Source of the DNA: VRUE01 sp963807425
Lineage (GTDB): Bacteria; Actinomycetota; Thermoleophilia; Solirubrobacterales; 70-9
Assembly (NCBI GenBank): GCA_963807425.1
Contig: CAWEBZ010000003.1
Location: 62,001 to 126,000 of the forward strand
DNA length: 64,000 nucleotides
Reading direction: 5' to 3'
The notes beneath the pieces were generated by a model. It was not told the origin of the DNA and searched no databases. It was given only the letters and a program-made list of their open reading frames with translations. A program made the translations under genes and the position numbers. Shown here piece by piece: positions 40,718 through 48,834 of the stretch (its first letter is position 1; every line of letters starts with the position of its first letter).

Positions 40718-42166
40718 CTAGCCGCGTGGGCAGCGTTTGTAGAGGACCCAGGACTCGTTGCGGACGGCCTCACGGAAGCCGGGAGGGGCGGCGGTCTCGA
40801 GCCGCGCCAGGTCGTTGGGGTCGAGGATGAAGTTGTGGATCACGAACGGGCCGGCGGGTTCGAGGAAGTAGCCGTGCCGGGGCTGGCGCTGCTCGCTAGA
40901 GCTGACGATCGCGGTCGGGGGGAGGTCGAGGTCGAAGGCGAGGCGGGGGACGGCGCGGTGGTTGGGGACGGAGATGGGCAGGCAGGGCGGTCCGAACTCT
41001 TCGAAGCCGGCGATGTCGTCGAGGTCATCCTCGATCCCCGCCTGGTTGGTGAGGTCGACGTCGACTCGGTGCAGGAGGTCGTACTGGTTCGGCGCCCAGA
41101 CGACGAACATCAGCGCGACGACCACGGCGAAGGCCTGCCAGGCCCGGCGCCAGGGGTGGTCGCGCTCGAGCAGGCGCCAGCCGAGCAGCGCCAGCGCGGC
41201 GAAGATCGCCAGGATCGCGGCGGCGAGCATCGTGTAGCGGGGGATGATCGCGAGGCCGGCGGTGGCGAGGACGGCGAAGGCTGCAAGGGCGAGGGCCGCG
41301 GCGACGATCCCGATCTCGGCACGGCGGCGCAGGAAGGCGAGGCCGAGCACGACCCCCCCGGCCGCACCGACCATCCCCGGCCACTGCAGTACCTCGCCAA
41401 GGCGGCGCGGACCGTAGAGGACGAGGTCGATTGGGCCGGTCTGGCGCTCCAGGGTCTCGACTGTCTCCCGGGTGCCGGTGAAGGAGTAGGTCGGGCTGCC
41501 GGCGGTGATCCAGTCGAAGAGGGCCCAGAGGACTGGCGCGGCGAGAGCCAGGACGATGAGTCCGAGGCCACGCGAGGAGGCGAGCATTGTGCGAGGCGAT
41601 CGTCCGGGAGCGAGCAGCAGATAGGCGAGGTAGGCGATGGAGAAGAGCCAGGCCTCGGGGCGGAGTAGGCCGGCGAGGGCGAGCAGGGCAAGGACGGGCC
41701 AGCCGGCTCGGGGCCGCTTCGTCTCGATCGCGAGGGCTGCCAGGCAGAGGGCGATGTAGGGGATGTCGATGTAGGCGCGCAGCCCGTTGGAAAGGAAGGG
41801 GGCGCGGGTGAGGACCAGCAGCGCCGCGACGGCGCCGATCGGCCGGTCGAACCAGAGCGTGCCGAGCCGGTAGACGAGGTAGCCGACCAAGCCCAGCGAG
41901 ACGTAGGCGATGACCATTGTCACGTCGATCGCGCCATCGCCCAGCGGCGTCGTCGCCATGCCGAACAGTTCGGCCAGCGGGTGTGGGGTGGGGGGCAGCG
42001 CGGCGCCCCTGTCGGGGCTCAGGCCATCGGCTAGTTCCCTCCCCCAGAGGAGGCTGTAGATCGTGTCGTAGTTGGGGAAGCCGAGCGGGAAGAGCAGCAG
42101 CAGGACCGCCGTCACCGCGGCGACCCAGGCGGCTGGAGTCAGCCAGTTGCGGGCCCTCGAGCGCAC
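40718..42166 (-). CDS. Multi-pass membrane protein, probable GT-C type glycosyltransferase
   Basis: A 482-residue protein with ten or more helices. The first extracytoplasmic loop carries a GT39/ArnT-like acidic context (FPNYDTIYSLLWGRELADGL), followed by TRAPFLSNGLRAYIDIPYIA and LRPEAWLFSIAYLAY. The C-terminal soluble part is about 120 residues (SVPNHRAVPRLAFDL onward). It may transfer a sugar from a polyprenyl carrier; the catalytic residue cannot be confirmed. It is divergent from dnaX. Confidence 0.7.
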   Translation of the reverse strand: MRSRARNWLTPAAWVAAVTAVLLLLFPLGFPNYDTIYSLLWGRELADGLSPDRGAALPPTPHPLAELFGMATTPLGDGAIDVTMVIAYVSLGLVGYLVYRLGTLWFDRPIGAVAALLVLTRAPFLSNGLRAYIDIPYIALCLAALAIETKRPRAGWPVLALLALAGLLRPEAWLFSIAYLAYLLLAPGRSPRTMLASSRGLGLIVLALAAPVLWALFDWITAGSPTYSFTGTRETVETLERQTGPIDLVLYGPRRLGEVLQWPGMVGAAGGVVLGLAFLRRRAEIGIVAAALALAAFAVLATAGLAIIPRYTMLAAAILAIFAALALLGWRLLERDHPWRRAWQAFAVVVALMFVVWAPNQYDLLHRVDVDLTNQAGIEDDLDDIAGFEEFGPPCLPISVPNHRAVPRLAFDLDLPPTAIVSSSEQRQPRHGYFLEPAGPFVIHNFILDPNDLARLETAAPPGFREAVRNESWVLYKRCPRG

Positions 42167-42225
42167 CGGCGCAACCTACAGATGCCGCCGTCCGCCAGGC
42201 CGACGGAGCGAGCCTGGCCCGCAGA

Positions 42226-42231
42226 TACACT
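42226..42231 (+). promoter_or_regulatory. -10 element abutting the dnaX start
   Basis: TACACT ends seven bases before GTG 42239, with no Shine-Dalgarno sequence between, and supports a leaderless dnaX transcript. Confidence 0.45.
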
Positions 42232-42238
42232 GGCCTCG

Positions 42239-44107
42239 GTGCCGTCTTCCAGCGACTCGATCTCCCTCTACCGCCGCCACCGGCCCGGCTCCTTCGATGA
42301 GGTGGTCGGCCAGCAGCACGTCGTCCGCACCCTGCGCAACGCGGTCGAGCAGGACAAGGTGCACCACGCCTACCTCTTCGTCGGTTCGCGCGGGACGGGC
42401 AAGACCTCGATGGCGAAGATCCTTGCCCGCTCGCTCAACTGCGAGCGTGGCGGGCCGACCGTCACGCCCTGCGGCGAGTGCGAATCGTGCCTGACGATCG
42501 CGGGGGGCACCTCGATCGACGTGATCGAGATGGACGCTGCCTCCAATCGCTCGGTCGACGACGTCCGCGACCTGCGCGAGCGGGTCGCCTACGCCCCGGC
42601 CGGCGGCCACTGGAAGGTCTACATCCTCGACGAGGCCCACATGCTGACCAAGGAGGCGTGGAACGCCTTCCTGAAGACGCTGGAGGAGCCGCCGCCGAAC
42701 ACAGTCTTCGTCCTCGCCACGACCGAGGCGCACAAGGTGATGGCGACGATCGCCGACCGCTGCCAGCGCTTCGACTTCCAGCGGCCATCGCTGGAGCAGA
42801 TCACCGAGGTCCTGCAGCGGGTCTCTGTCGCGGAGGGGATTGAGGCCGAGGACGCTGCCTTCGCGATGATCGCCCGCTCCGCCTCGGGCAGCTTCCGCGA
42901 CGCACTGGGCACGCTCGACCAGCTTGTCGCTTTCGGTGGCGACCGGGTCAGCCTCGATGCGGTGCTGGAGCTGCTGGGGGCGGCCGATGCCGAGCTGCTC
43001 TTCGACGCGGTCGACGCGGTGATCGCCGAAGACCCGAAGGGCGTCCTGCTCGGGGTCGAGAAGATGGCCCGCTCCGGCCGCGACCCAGCCCAGTTCGCCC
43101 GCGATCTGCTCGCCCACTTGCGCCACCTGCTCGTCACTCAGACGGTAGGTGAGGTGCCGAATACCTTTGTGGTGACCGCCACCGACGCCGATCGCCTCGC
43201 CGCCCAAGCCAACGCGATAGGCGCAGCCACCCTCGTCCGCACGATCGACGAGCTGGCAAACGCGCTCACCGCCGTGCGCGAGGGCGACGACGCCCGCATG
43301 GCTGTCGAGATCGCCCTGCTCAAGGCGGCCCGTCCCGACCTAGATCCTTCGACCGAGGGTCTCTTGAGACGCATCGAGAGGCTTGAGCAAGGGACGAATG
43401 CGCCCCCGGCCGCGGGTCCTGTCGCCGCAGGGGACCCACCGCCCCCTCCGGTAGCTAAAGCTTCCTCGGGGGCGGTCCCCCCTGCGACGCCACCCGCGGC
43501 AGAGACCGCATCGGATGACGAGCTCGAGCCCGACGCCAAAGCTGAGACTCCAGAGCAGGCCAGTTCGGAGCCGTCAGCTGAAGAGGCTTCTCCCGCGGGT
43601 GGCGCCGGGGTGGGGGTGTCCGGCGAAGCGCGGCGTCCTGTTTTTCGCCCAGCCGACTCCACAAGTGGCGACGACTCTTCTGGCGAAAAACCCAGCGCGG
43701 AGCCGGACACCCCCACCCCGGCGACAGGACCCGCGGGCCAAGCCCCCCTCGAGCTGGAGGACGTCGTCCGCACCTGGGCCGCTGTCCTCGACAAGCTGCG
43801 GGAGACGAGCCCCGCCTTGGCGGCGACCTTCGACGGGGCGAAGCCGGTGAGCTTGGCCGAGGGGGGGCTGGAGATCGGCTTCCCGGCCGATTCGACCTTC
43901 AACAAGCGCAAGGCGGAGACGCCTGACAAGCGCGAGCTGATGGCCGATGCGCTGGAGGCCGTGATGGGCGAGCGGCTGCGGCCGACCTACGTCCTGCTCG
44001 ATGGTGAGGACGCGGCAACAGGTTCAGGTGGCGCCGATGACGAGGTCGATCACGATGTGCTGGGGGAAAAGCTGAAAAGCGAGTTCAACGCGGAGGAGGT
44101 CGGTTAG
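42239..44107 (+). CDS. dnaX: DNA polymerase III tau/gamma subunit
   Basis: 622 residues. Walker A GSRGTGKT at 49-56, four zinc cysteines (C68, C78, C81, C84; PCGECESC), Walker B ILDEAH and SRC-like motif SFRDALGTLDQL. The clamp-loader core ends near 380. It is followed by a Pro/Ala/Glu-rich linker (about 390-530) and a C-terminal domain (LELEDVVRTWAAVLDKLRET) that should bind the polymerase. The protein loads the beta clamp at the replication fork. GTG 42239 is chosen for the family start SLYRRHRPGSFDEVVGQ. Confidence 0.95.
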   Translation: MPSSSDSISLYRRHRPGSFDEVVGQQHVVRTLRNAVEQDKVHHAYLFVGSRGTGKTSMAKILARSLNCERGGPTVTPCGECESCLTIAGGTSIDVIEMDAASNRSVDDVRDLRERVAYAPAGGHWKVYILDEAHMLTKEAWNAFLKTLEEPPPNTVFVLATTEAHKVMATIADRCQRFDFQRPSLEQITEVLQRVSVAEGIEAEDAAFAMIARSASGSFRDALGTLDQLVAFGGDRVSLDAVLELLGAADAELLFDAVDAVIAEDPKGVLLGVEKMARSGRDPAQFARDLLAHLRHLLVTQTVGEVPNTFVVTATDADRLAAQANAIGAATLVRTIDELANALTAVREGDDARMAVEIALLKAARPDLDPSTEGLLRRIERLEQGTNAPPAAGPVAAGDPPPPPVAKASSGAVPPATPPAAETASDDELEPDAKAETPEQASSEPSAEEASPAGGAGVGVSGEARRPVFRPADSTSGDDSSGEKPSAEPDTPTPATGPAGQAPLELEDVVRTWAAVLDKLRETSPALAATFDGAKPVSLAEGGLEIGFPADSTFNKRKAETPDKRELMADALEAVMGERLRPTYVLLDGEDAATGSGGADDEVDHDVLGEKLKSEFNAEEVG

Positions 44108-44443
44108 GTGGCGAAAGGCGGAATGCCGGGGGGCTTCGACGTGAACGCCCTGATGAAGCAGGCGCAGCAGATGCAGAACGAGATGCTGCAGGCCCAGGAG
44201 GCGCTCAAGGACGAGGTCGTCGAGGCCAGTGCCGGTGGCGGCATGGTCAAGGTGAAGATGGGTGGCGACCTGACCCTGCGCGAGATCGTCATCGATCCCG
44301 AAGCGATCGACCCCGAGGACGCCGACCTGCTCGCCGAGATGGTGCAGGCCGCCGTCAACGAGGGTCTCCGCGCCGCGCAAGAGCTGGCCAGCTCGAAGAT
44401 GGGTGGGATCACCGGCGGGCTTGGCGGCCTGCCCGGAATGTGA
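44108..44443 (+). CDS. ybaB: YbaB/EbfC nucleoid-associated protein
   Basis: 111 residues with the family core MKQAQQMQNEMLQAQEALK, VVEASAGGGMVKVKMGG, and IDPEDADLLAEMVQAAVNEG. It forms dimers that bind DNA without strong sequence preference. It starts with GTG directly after the dnaX stop and overlaps recR by four bases, the standard dnaX-ybaB-recR order. Confidence 0.95.
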   Translation: MAKGGMPGGFDVNALMKQAQQMQNEMLQAQEALKDEVVEASAGGGMVKVKMGGDLTLREIVIDPEAIDPEDADLLAEMVQAAVNEGLRAAQELASSKMGGITGGLGGLPGM

Positions 44444-45042
44444 GCGCGGAGGGACCAGCGCCGCTCGCCCGTCTCGTGGTCGAGCTCTCGCGGCTGCCTG
44501 GGATAGGCCAGCGCACCGCCCAGCGGCTCGCCTTCCACATTCTTCGCTCACCCGACGAGGAGGCGGAGGCGCTCGCCCTCGCGATCCGCGAGGTGAAGGA
44601 GAAGGTTGGCCTCTGCGAGCGGTGCTTCAACCTCTCCGAGGGGCCGCTCTGCCGGATTTGCTCGGACTCGGGACGCGACCAGACGATTATCTGCGTGGTC
44701 GAGGAGCCCGCTGACGTGATCCCGATCGAGCGCACCCACGAGTACCGCGGGCTCTACCACGTGCTTGGCGGCGCTCTCTCCCCGATCGACGGAATCGACG
44801 CCGAGGATCTGAAGATCGCCGGGCTGCTGCGCCGAACCGAGGGCGGCGAGGTGCGCGAGGTCGTTCTCGCGACCAACCCGACGACTACCGGCGAGGCCAC
44901 CGCCCTCCACATCGCCGACCGTTTGCGCGGCACCGTCGCGGTCACCCGCCTCGCCAGCGGCCTGCCGGTGGGCGCAGACCTCGAGCACGCTGACGAGGTC
45001 ACGCTGGGCAAGGCTCTGGCCGGTCGTCGCAGCCTGGACTGA
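44440..45042 (+). CDS. recR: Recombination protein RecR
   Basis: 200 residues. The helix-hairpin-helix is in LPGIGQRTAQRLAFHIL, the zinc finger is CERCFNLSEGPLCRIC, and the Toprim domain covers TIICVVEEPADVIPIERTHE to HVLGGALSPIDGI. RecR forms a ring that with RecO and RecF loads RecA at gaps. Start GTG overlaps the ybaB stop. Confidence 0.96.
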   Translation: MSAEGPAPLARLVVELSRLPGIGQRTAQRLAFHILRSPDEEAEALALAIREVKEKVGLCERCFNLSEGPLCRICSDSGRDQTIICVVEEPADVIPIERTHEYRGLYHVLGGALSPIDGIDAEDLKIAGLLRRTEGGEVREVVLATNPTTTGEATALHIADRLRGTVAVTRLASGLPVGADLEHADEVTLGKALAGRRSLD

Positions 45043-45132
45043 TCGACTAGACGCTTTACCTAGACGATCGTCAGTTCGCAAATAGCGGGTTTTCAAGTTC
45101 CTGCCGTCCGCCGGTTTCGCGAAGGTCTTCCC

Positions 45133-45855
45133 GTGGCGACTCGCACCCCCATCGACACCAGCGCCGACGGGTCCCCGGTGGGCCAGCTCGCACGTGAGGT
45201 CTCCTCCCTGCAGGCGGCTCTGCTGGCCAAGCTGCACGATGAGATGGCCGGTGCCGACACCGAGCCGTTTGCTGCAGCGGCGCAGAAGCTCGCCGAGGAG
45301 TTCGGCTCGGTTACCGCAACCGCGGTGGCGGCGGTTTGCGAGCCTGCGGAGCGCGAGCTCAAGGCCGGTCCCCAGCCCGGCCTCTTCCGCCCGGGCCAGA
45401 TGCGCCGCCGTCTCGACCAGCTGATCGAGACCTACAAGCGCTACGGGCACCCCTTCGGCTTGGTCGTCTTCGACGTCGAGGGTCCGGGCACGCGCGAGGG
45501 CGATCACGGCGGCGGCCAGGAGACGGTGCTGGCGGTCGTCGGTGCGGCTCTGCGCGACAGCGTCCGCCTCGTCGACGAGACCTTCCGGCTGGAGAAAGAC
45601 GGGCTTTGCGTGCTGGCGCCCAACCTGACCACGGTCGACGGCGTGCAGATGGCCGAGCGGCTGCTGCGGATGCTCGACGAGCTCGAGGCCGCGGGGGGGT
45701 TGAGGATCACGATCTCGGCCGGCGTCGTCGCCTGCCCCGAGCACGGCGACGATGCCGAGGGGCTGCTGCAAAAGGCCGACGAGGCGATGTGGCGGGCCCG
45801 TGCGGTCGGTCAGCCCGTGGGCGTGGGCGCTCTGCACTCCGTGCAAGATCGCTGA
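45133..45855 (+). CDS. Degenerate GGDEF-domain protein
   Basis: 240 residues. A helical N-terminal half (about 1-90) is followed by a GGDEF-type fold (FRPGQMRRRLDQLIETYKRY, FGLVVFDVEG, then ISAGVVACPEHGDDAEGLLQ and ADEAMWRARAVG). The signature loop reads RLEKDGLCVL where active enzymes have RYGGDEFAVL, so diguanylate cyclase activity is unlikely; it may bind nucleotide or act as a scaffold. It starts with GTG 90 bases after recR. Confidence 0.8.
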   Translation: MATRTPIDTSADGSPVGQLAREVSSLQAALLAKLHDEMAGADTEPFAAAAQKLAEEFGSVTATAVAAVCEPAERELKAGPQPGLFRPGQMRRRLDQLIETYKRYGHPFGLVVFDVEGPGTREGDHGGGQETVLAVVGAALRDSVRLVDETFRLEKDGLCVLAPNLTTVDGVQMAERLLRMLDELEAAGGLRITISAGVVACPEHGDDAEGLLQKADEAMWRARAVGQPVGVGALHSVQDR

Positions 45856-45919
45856 CAGATTCCGGAAATCTGTCCATAACCTGTGTAAACCTGGATTTCA
45901 GCTGGAAGAATGGCGCAGC

Positions 45920-46759
45920 ATGCCTGGGATAAGGACAAATGCCGCCGCGGAAGTGCTGGGCGTCAGCCCCAACACGCTGCGTAGTTGGGAGCGTCGCTAC
46001 GGCTACCCGACGCCGAAGCGCACCCAGGGCAACCACCGCAACTACGAGCTGGTCGAGCTGCAGACCCTGCGCGACGCGCTCGCCCAGACCGGCAACATCT
46101 CCTCGGCGATCGAGCTGGCGCGCCAGCGCCAGGCGGCGCCAGCCAGCGGCGGCAACTTGCTGGCAGCGCTGGAGAGCTTCGACGAGGAGGCTGCCAACCG
46201 TGCGGTTGAGGAGAGCCTGGCGCTGCGGCCGCTGGAGCGCACGGTGGAGGAGCTGCTGCTGCCGGCGATCGACAGACTTGCCATGGACCCTGACGGCGAG
46301 GCAGAGCTGGAATTCGCTTCCCGCTGGGCAACGGGTTGGCTACACGGCGCCCGCCGCCTTGCCTCCGCTGCCTCCCGTCCAGCCGGGATCCTGCTGCTCG
46401 ACTCCAGCCACGGCTCGGATGCCGAGGCGGTACATGCCCAGGCGCTCGACCTGACCCTGCGCCGGGCCGGCTTCCGCGTGCTGATGCTCTCCAACGAGCT
46501 CGGCGACGAGCGGCTCGAGCGCGCCCTGCGCGCTCTCGACCCGACCGCGATCGTTCTCTGCGGCCCGGGGGCCGACACCCCCAGTGCAGTGAAGCTGGTC
46601 CGCAAGATCCGCGAGGTCGGCTTCGACGCACCCCTCTTTGGCTTTCGCGCCTCCGGCCTGATCGGCGACGCCGTTCCCTCGGCCGGCTCGAGCCCCAGCG
46701 AAGTCACTGGGATGCTCAACGCCGACCTGCGCCGGCGCGCCGCTCAGGCCTTCGCCTGA
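45920..46759 (+). CDS. MerR-type regulator with B12-binding-like domain
   Basis: 279 residues. The MerR helix-turn-helix (about 5-70) reads TNAAAEVLGVSPNTLRSWER and RYGYPTPKRTQGNHRNYE, typical of the CarH/LitR/BldC-like group. A helical linker (about 95-150) with ASRWATGWLHGARR precedes a Rossmann-like domain (about 160-279) positioned like a cobalamin-binding domain. The cobalamin-ligating D-x-H-x-x-G motif is not evident, so the domain may bind another ligand. Upstream repeats CTGTCCAT and CTGTGTAA are 11 bp apart. Confidence 0.78.
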   Translation: MPGIRTNAAAEVLGVSPNTLRSWERRYGYPTPKRTQGNHRNYELVELQTLRDALAQTGNISSAIELARQRQAAPASGGNLLAALESFDEEAANRAVEESLALRPLERTVEELLLPAIDRLAMDPDGEAELEFASRWATGWLHGARRLASAASRPAGILLLDSSHGSDAEAVHAQALDLTLRRAGFRVLMLSNELGDERLERALRALDPTAIVLCGPGADTPSAVKLVRKIREVGFDAPLFGFRASGLIGDAVPSAGSSPSEVTGMLNADLRRRAAQAFA

Positions 46760-46843
46760 GCCCCGAGCCGGCGACCCCGCTTTAACCACTTGGTAGCGCC
46801 TTAGTTACATCTTTGACACGGGCTGGCGGGAGTGTGCGCTGTC

Positions 46844-48834
46844 ATGCGCGATCGATTCTCGCCATGCCTCCGCCCGCGGCCCGTGGCTGTCGTTGCGGCC
46901 TGGGCGCTGCTGCTCGTTGCACCGAGCGTGACTGAGGCTTTCGTCTCCGACGTACAGATGCTCGACGGTCCGAGCGCCGATGTGATCGCCGTCGCCGACG
47001 CGGCGATGTCGGAGGACGGAACGGGGGGGATCGTCTATCTGAGGCGGGTCGACGGGCGCAGCCATGTCTTTGCGGCGCGGTTCAAGCGCGGCTGGTCGGC
47101 GCCGCAGCGGGTCGACGTCGGCCAGGCCTTCGACTCGAGCTGGCCGCGAATCGGTGCCGGCGACGGAGGGCGGCTCGTCGTCACCTGGGTGCAGGAGTTC
47201 GGCATCGGCAGCGACCGGATGTTCTCGGCCACCCTGGACCCCGGGGCGGCCGGCTTCCAAGCCCCGGTGCCGATTGACTTCAACGTCGGCGAGGCGACCT
47301 CGACCTATCCCGACCTGGCGATGAACCGGGGTGGGCAGGCCTACCTCGCCTACCGGGTGGTCACCGACGTCAGCTCGTCCAATCCGCCCGGCTACGTTGG
47401 CGCCGACCTTCGCCTTGCTCGCTACAGCAGCCGGCTGTGGTCGGTGCTGGGCACGCCGATCGACCGCAACGTCGTCACCCCGGTGCGGCTGCCGAGCGAG
47501 GAGAACGAGCCCGAGGTGGGGATCGACGTGCAGGGCCAGGGGGTGGTCGCCTGGCAGGAGCCCGACGACGAATTCGTCGATCGCGTCTGGGCGCGCCGCC
47601 TGTTCGGCAGCAGCGTCGGCATCCCGCTCCAGGTCAGTCCGTCGTCATGGCAGGGCGCGCCGCTGCGCGGCCCCGCCGATGCCTTCTCGCTCGACGTCTC
47701 CGGCTTCGGCCAGGCCGCGGTCGCATTTCGCCAGCAACCCGGCCAAGCGGGTGGACTAGACGCGCCGCGCGTCCTCGTCGCCGAGATGCCCGACGTCTTC
47801 TCCGAGAAAGCGGGCGCCTTCGGGTTGGCGCAGCTCGCCGACGGCGGCACCCGCGGCGAGCTCGGGGCGCCGAGCGTCGCCGTCGACCCGCGCGGCCTCT
47901 TCGTCGCCGGGTTCTCCTCCGGCTCGGCGACTCTCCTCGGCAGCGGCGACGACGCATCGGTGCAGCCGGTCGAGCGCCTCGATGAGGGCGCCAGCAGCGT
48001 TGCCGGCGATCCGCTGGTCGACCTGGCCGAGACCGAGGCAGCTGTGGCGGCCTGGCGAGAGCTGCGCGGGGGCGCCGGCGCGGTCGGCGTCCAGGAGCGC
48101 CGCGCCGACGGTGTCGTCGAGCCGACGGTGCTCAGCGCCGCGGCCGGCGGCCCGGTGGAGCGGCTGGTGCTGGGAGGCTCCGGCCTCGGCGACGCGATCG
48201 TCGCCTGGACCCAGGGCAGCGGCGCCAACGCCCAGATCGCCGCCGCGGTGGTCGACGCTCCCCCTGATCCGTTCCTGATCCTGCTGCCTACTGGTTGGCA
48301 GCGCAAGCCCAAGGTGCCGATCGCCTGGGACCGCACCCTGAACGCGATCGGCAGCGTTCGCTACTCGGTCAGCGTCGACGACGAGCCCGTGGTCGAGAAC
48401 CTGCGACGCCTGCACGCGCGCCTCTCCCGCGATGAGGTCGAAGACGGCCGTCACCGGGTTCAGATCTTCGCCACCGACGACGCGGGGCAGGAGACCGGCA
48501 GCCGCAGCGGCAGCCTGCTCATCGACCGCAACGCGCCGCGGGTGCGGCTGCGGCAAAGGGGGCGCAGGCTGACGGCGATCATCTCCGACGGGCCGCGCGG
48601 TGCCGGCTCCGGATTGCGCTCCCGCTCGGTGAAGGTCTCCTTCGGCGACGGGCGCAGGGGCGCGGCGGCGCGTGCGGCACGCAGCTCGAAAGGGAGGAAA
48701 CGGGGAAGAAGGAGACGCCCTCCGTGCGCGTACGGCACAGCTTCGACCGTGCGGGACGATTCCGGGTGCGGGTTAAGGCCCGCGACCGGGCCGGCAACCG
48801 TGTCTCGTTCGAGCAAAGGGTGCGGGTCCGGTGA
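46844..48834 (+). CDS. Large secreted propeller-like protein, frameshifted near its 3' end
   Basis: About 660 residues. Signal peptide 1-33 (AVVAAWALLLVAPSVTEA). The main part (about 40-470) is a repeated beta pattern (VTWVQEFGIGSDRMFSATLD, AVDPRGLFVAGFSSG, AIVAWTQGSGANAQIAAAVV) resembling a six- or seven-bladed propeller, then an Ig-like domain (IDRNAPRVRLRQRGRRL, VKVSFGDGR). Near 48701 the frame shifts: only after a one-base change does the typical end HSFDRAGRFRVRVKARDRAG appear, stopping at 48834, where the TGA overlaps the next GTG. Uncorrected, the frame runs to 49018 in Arg-rich nonsense. Confidence 0.7.
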
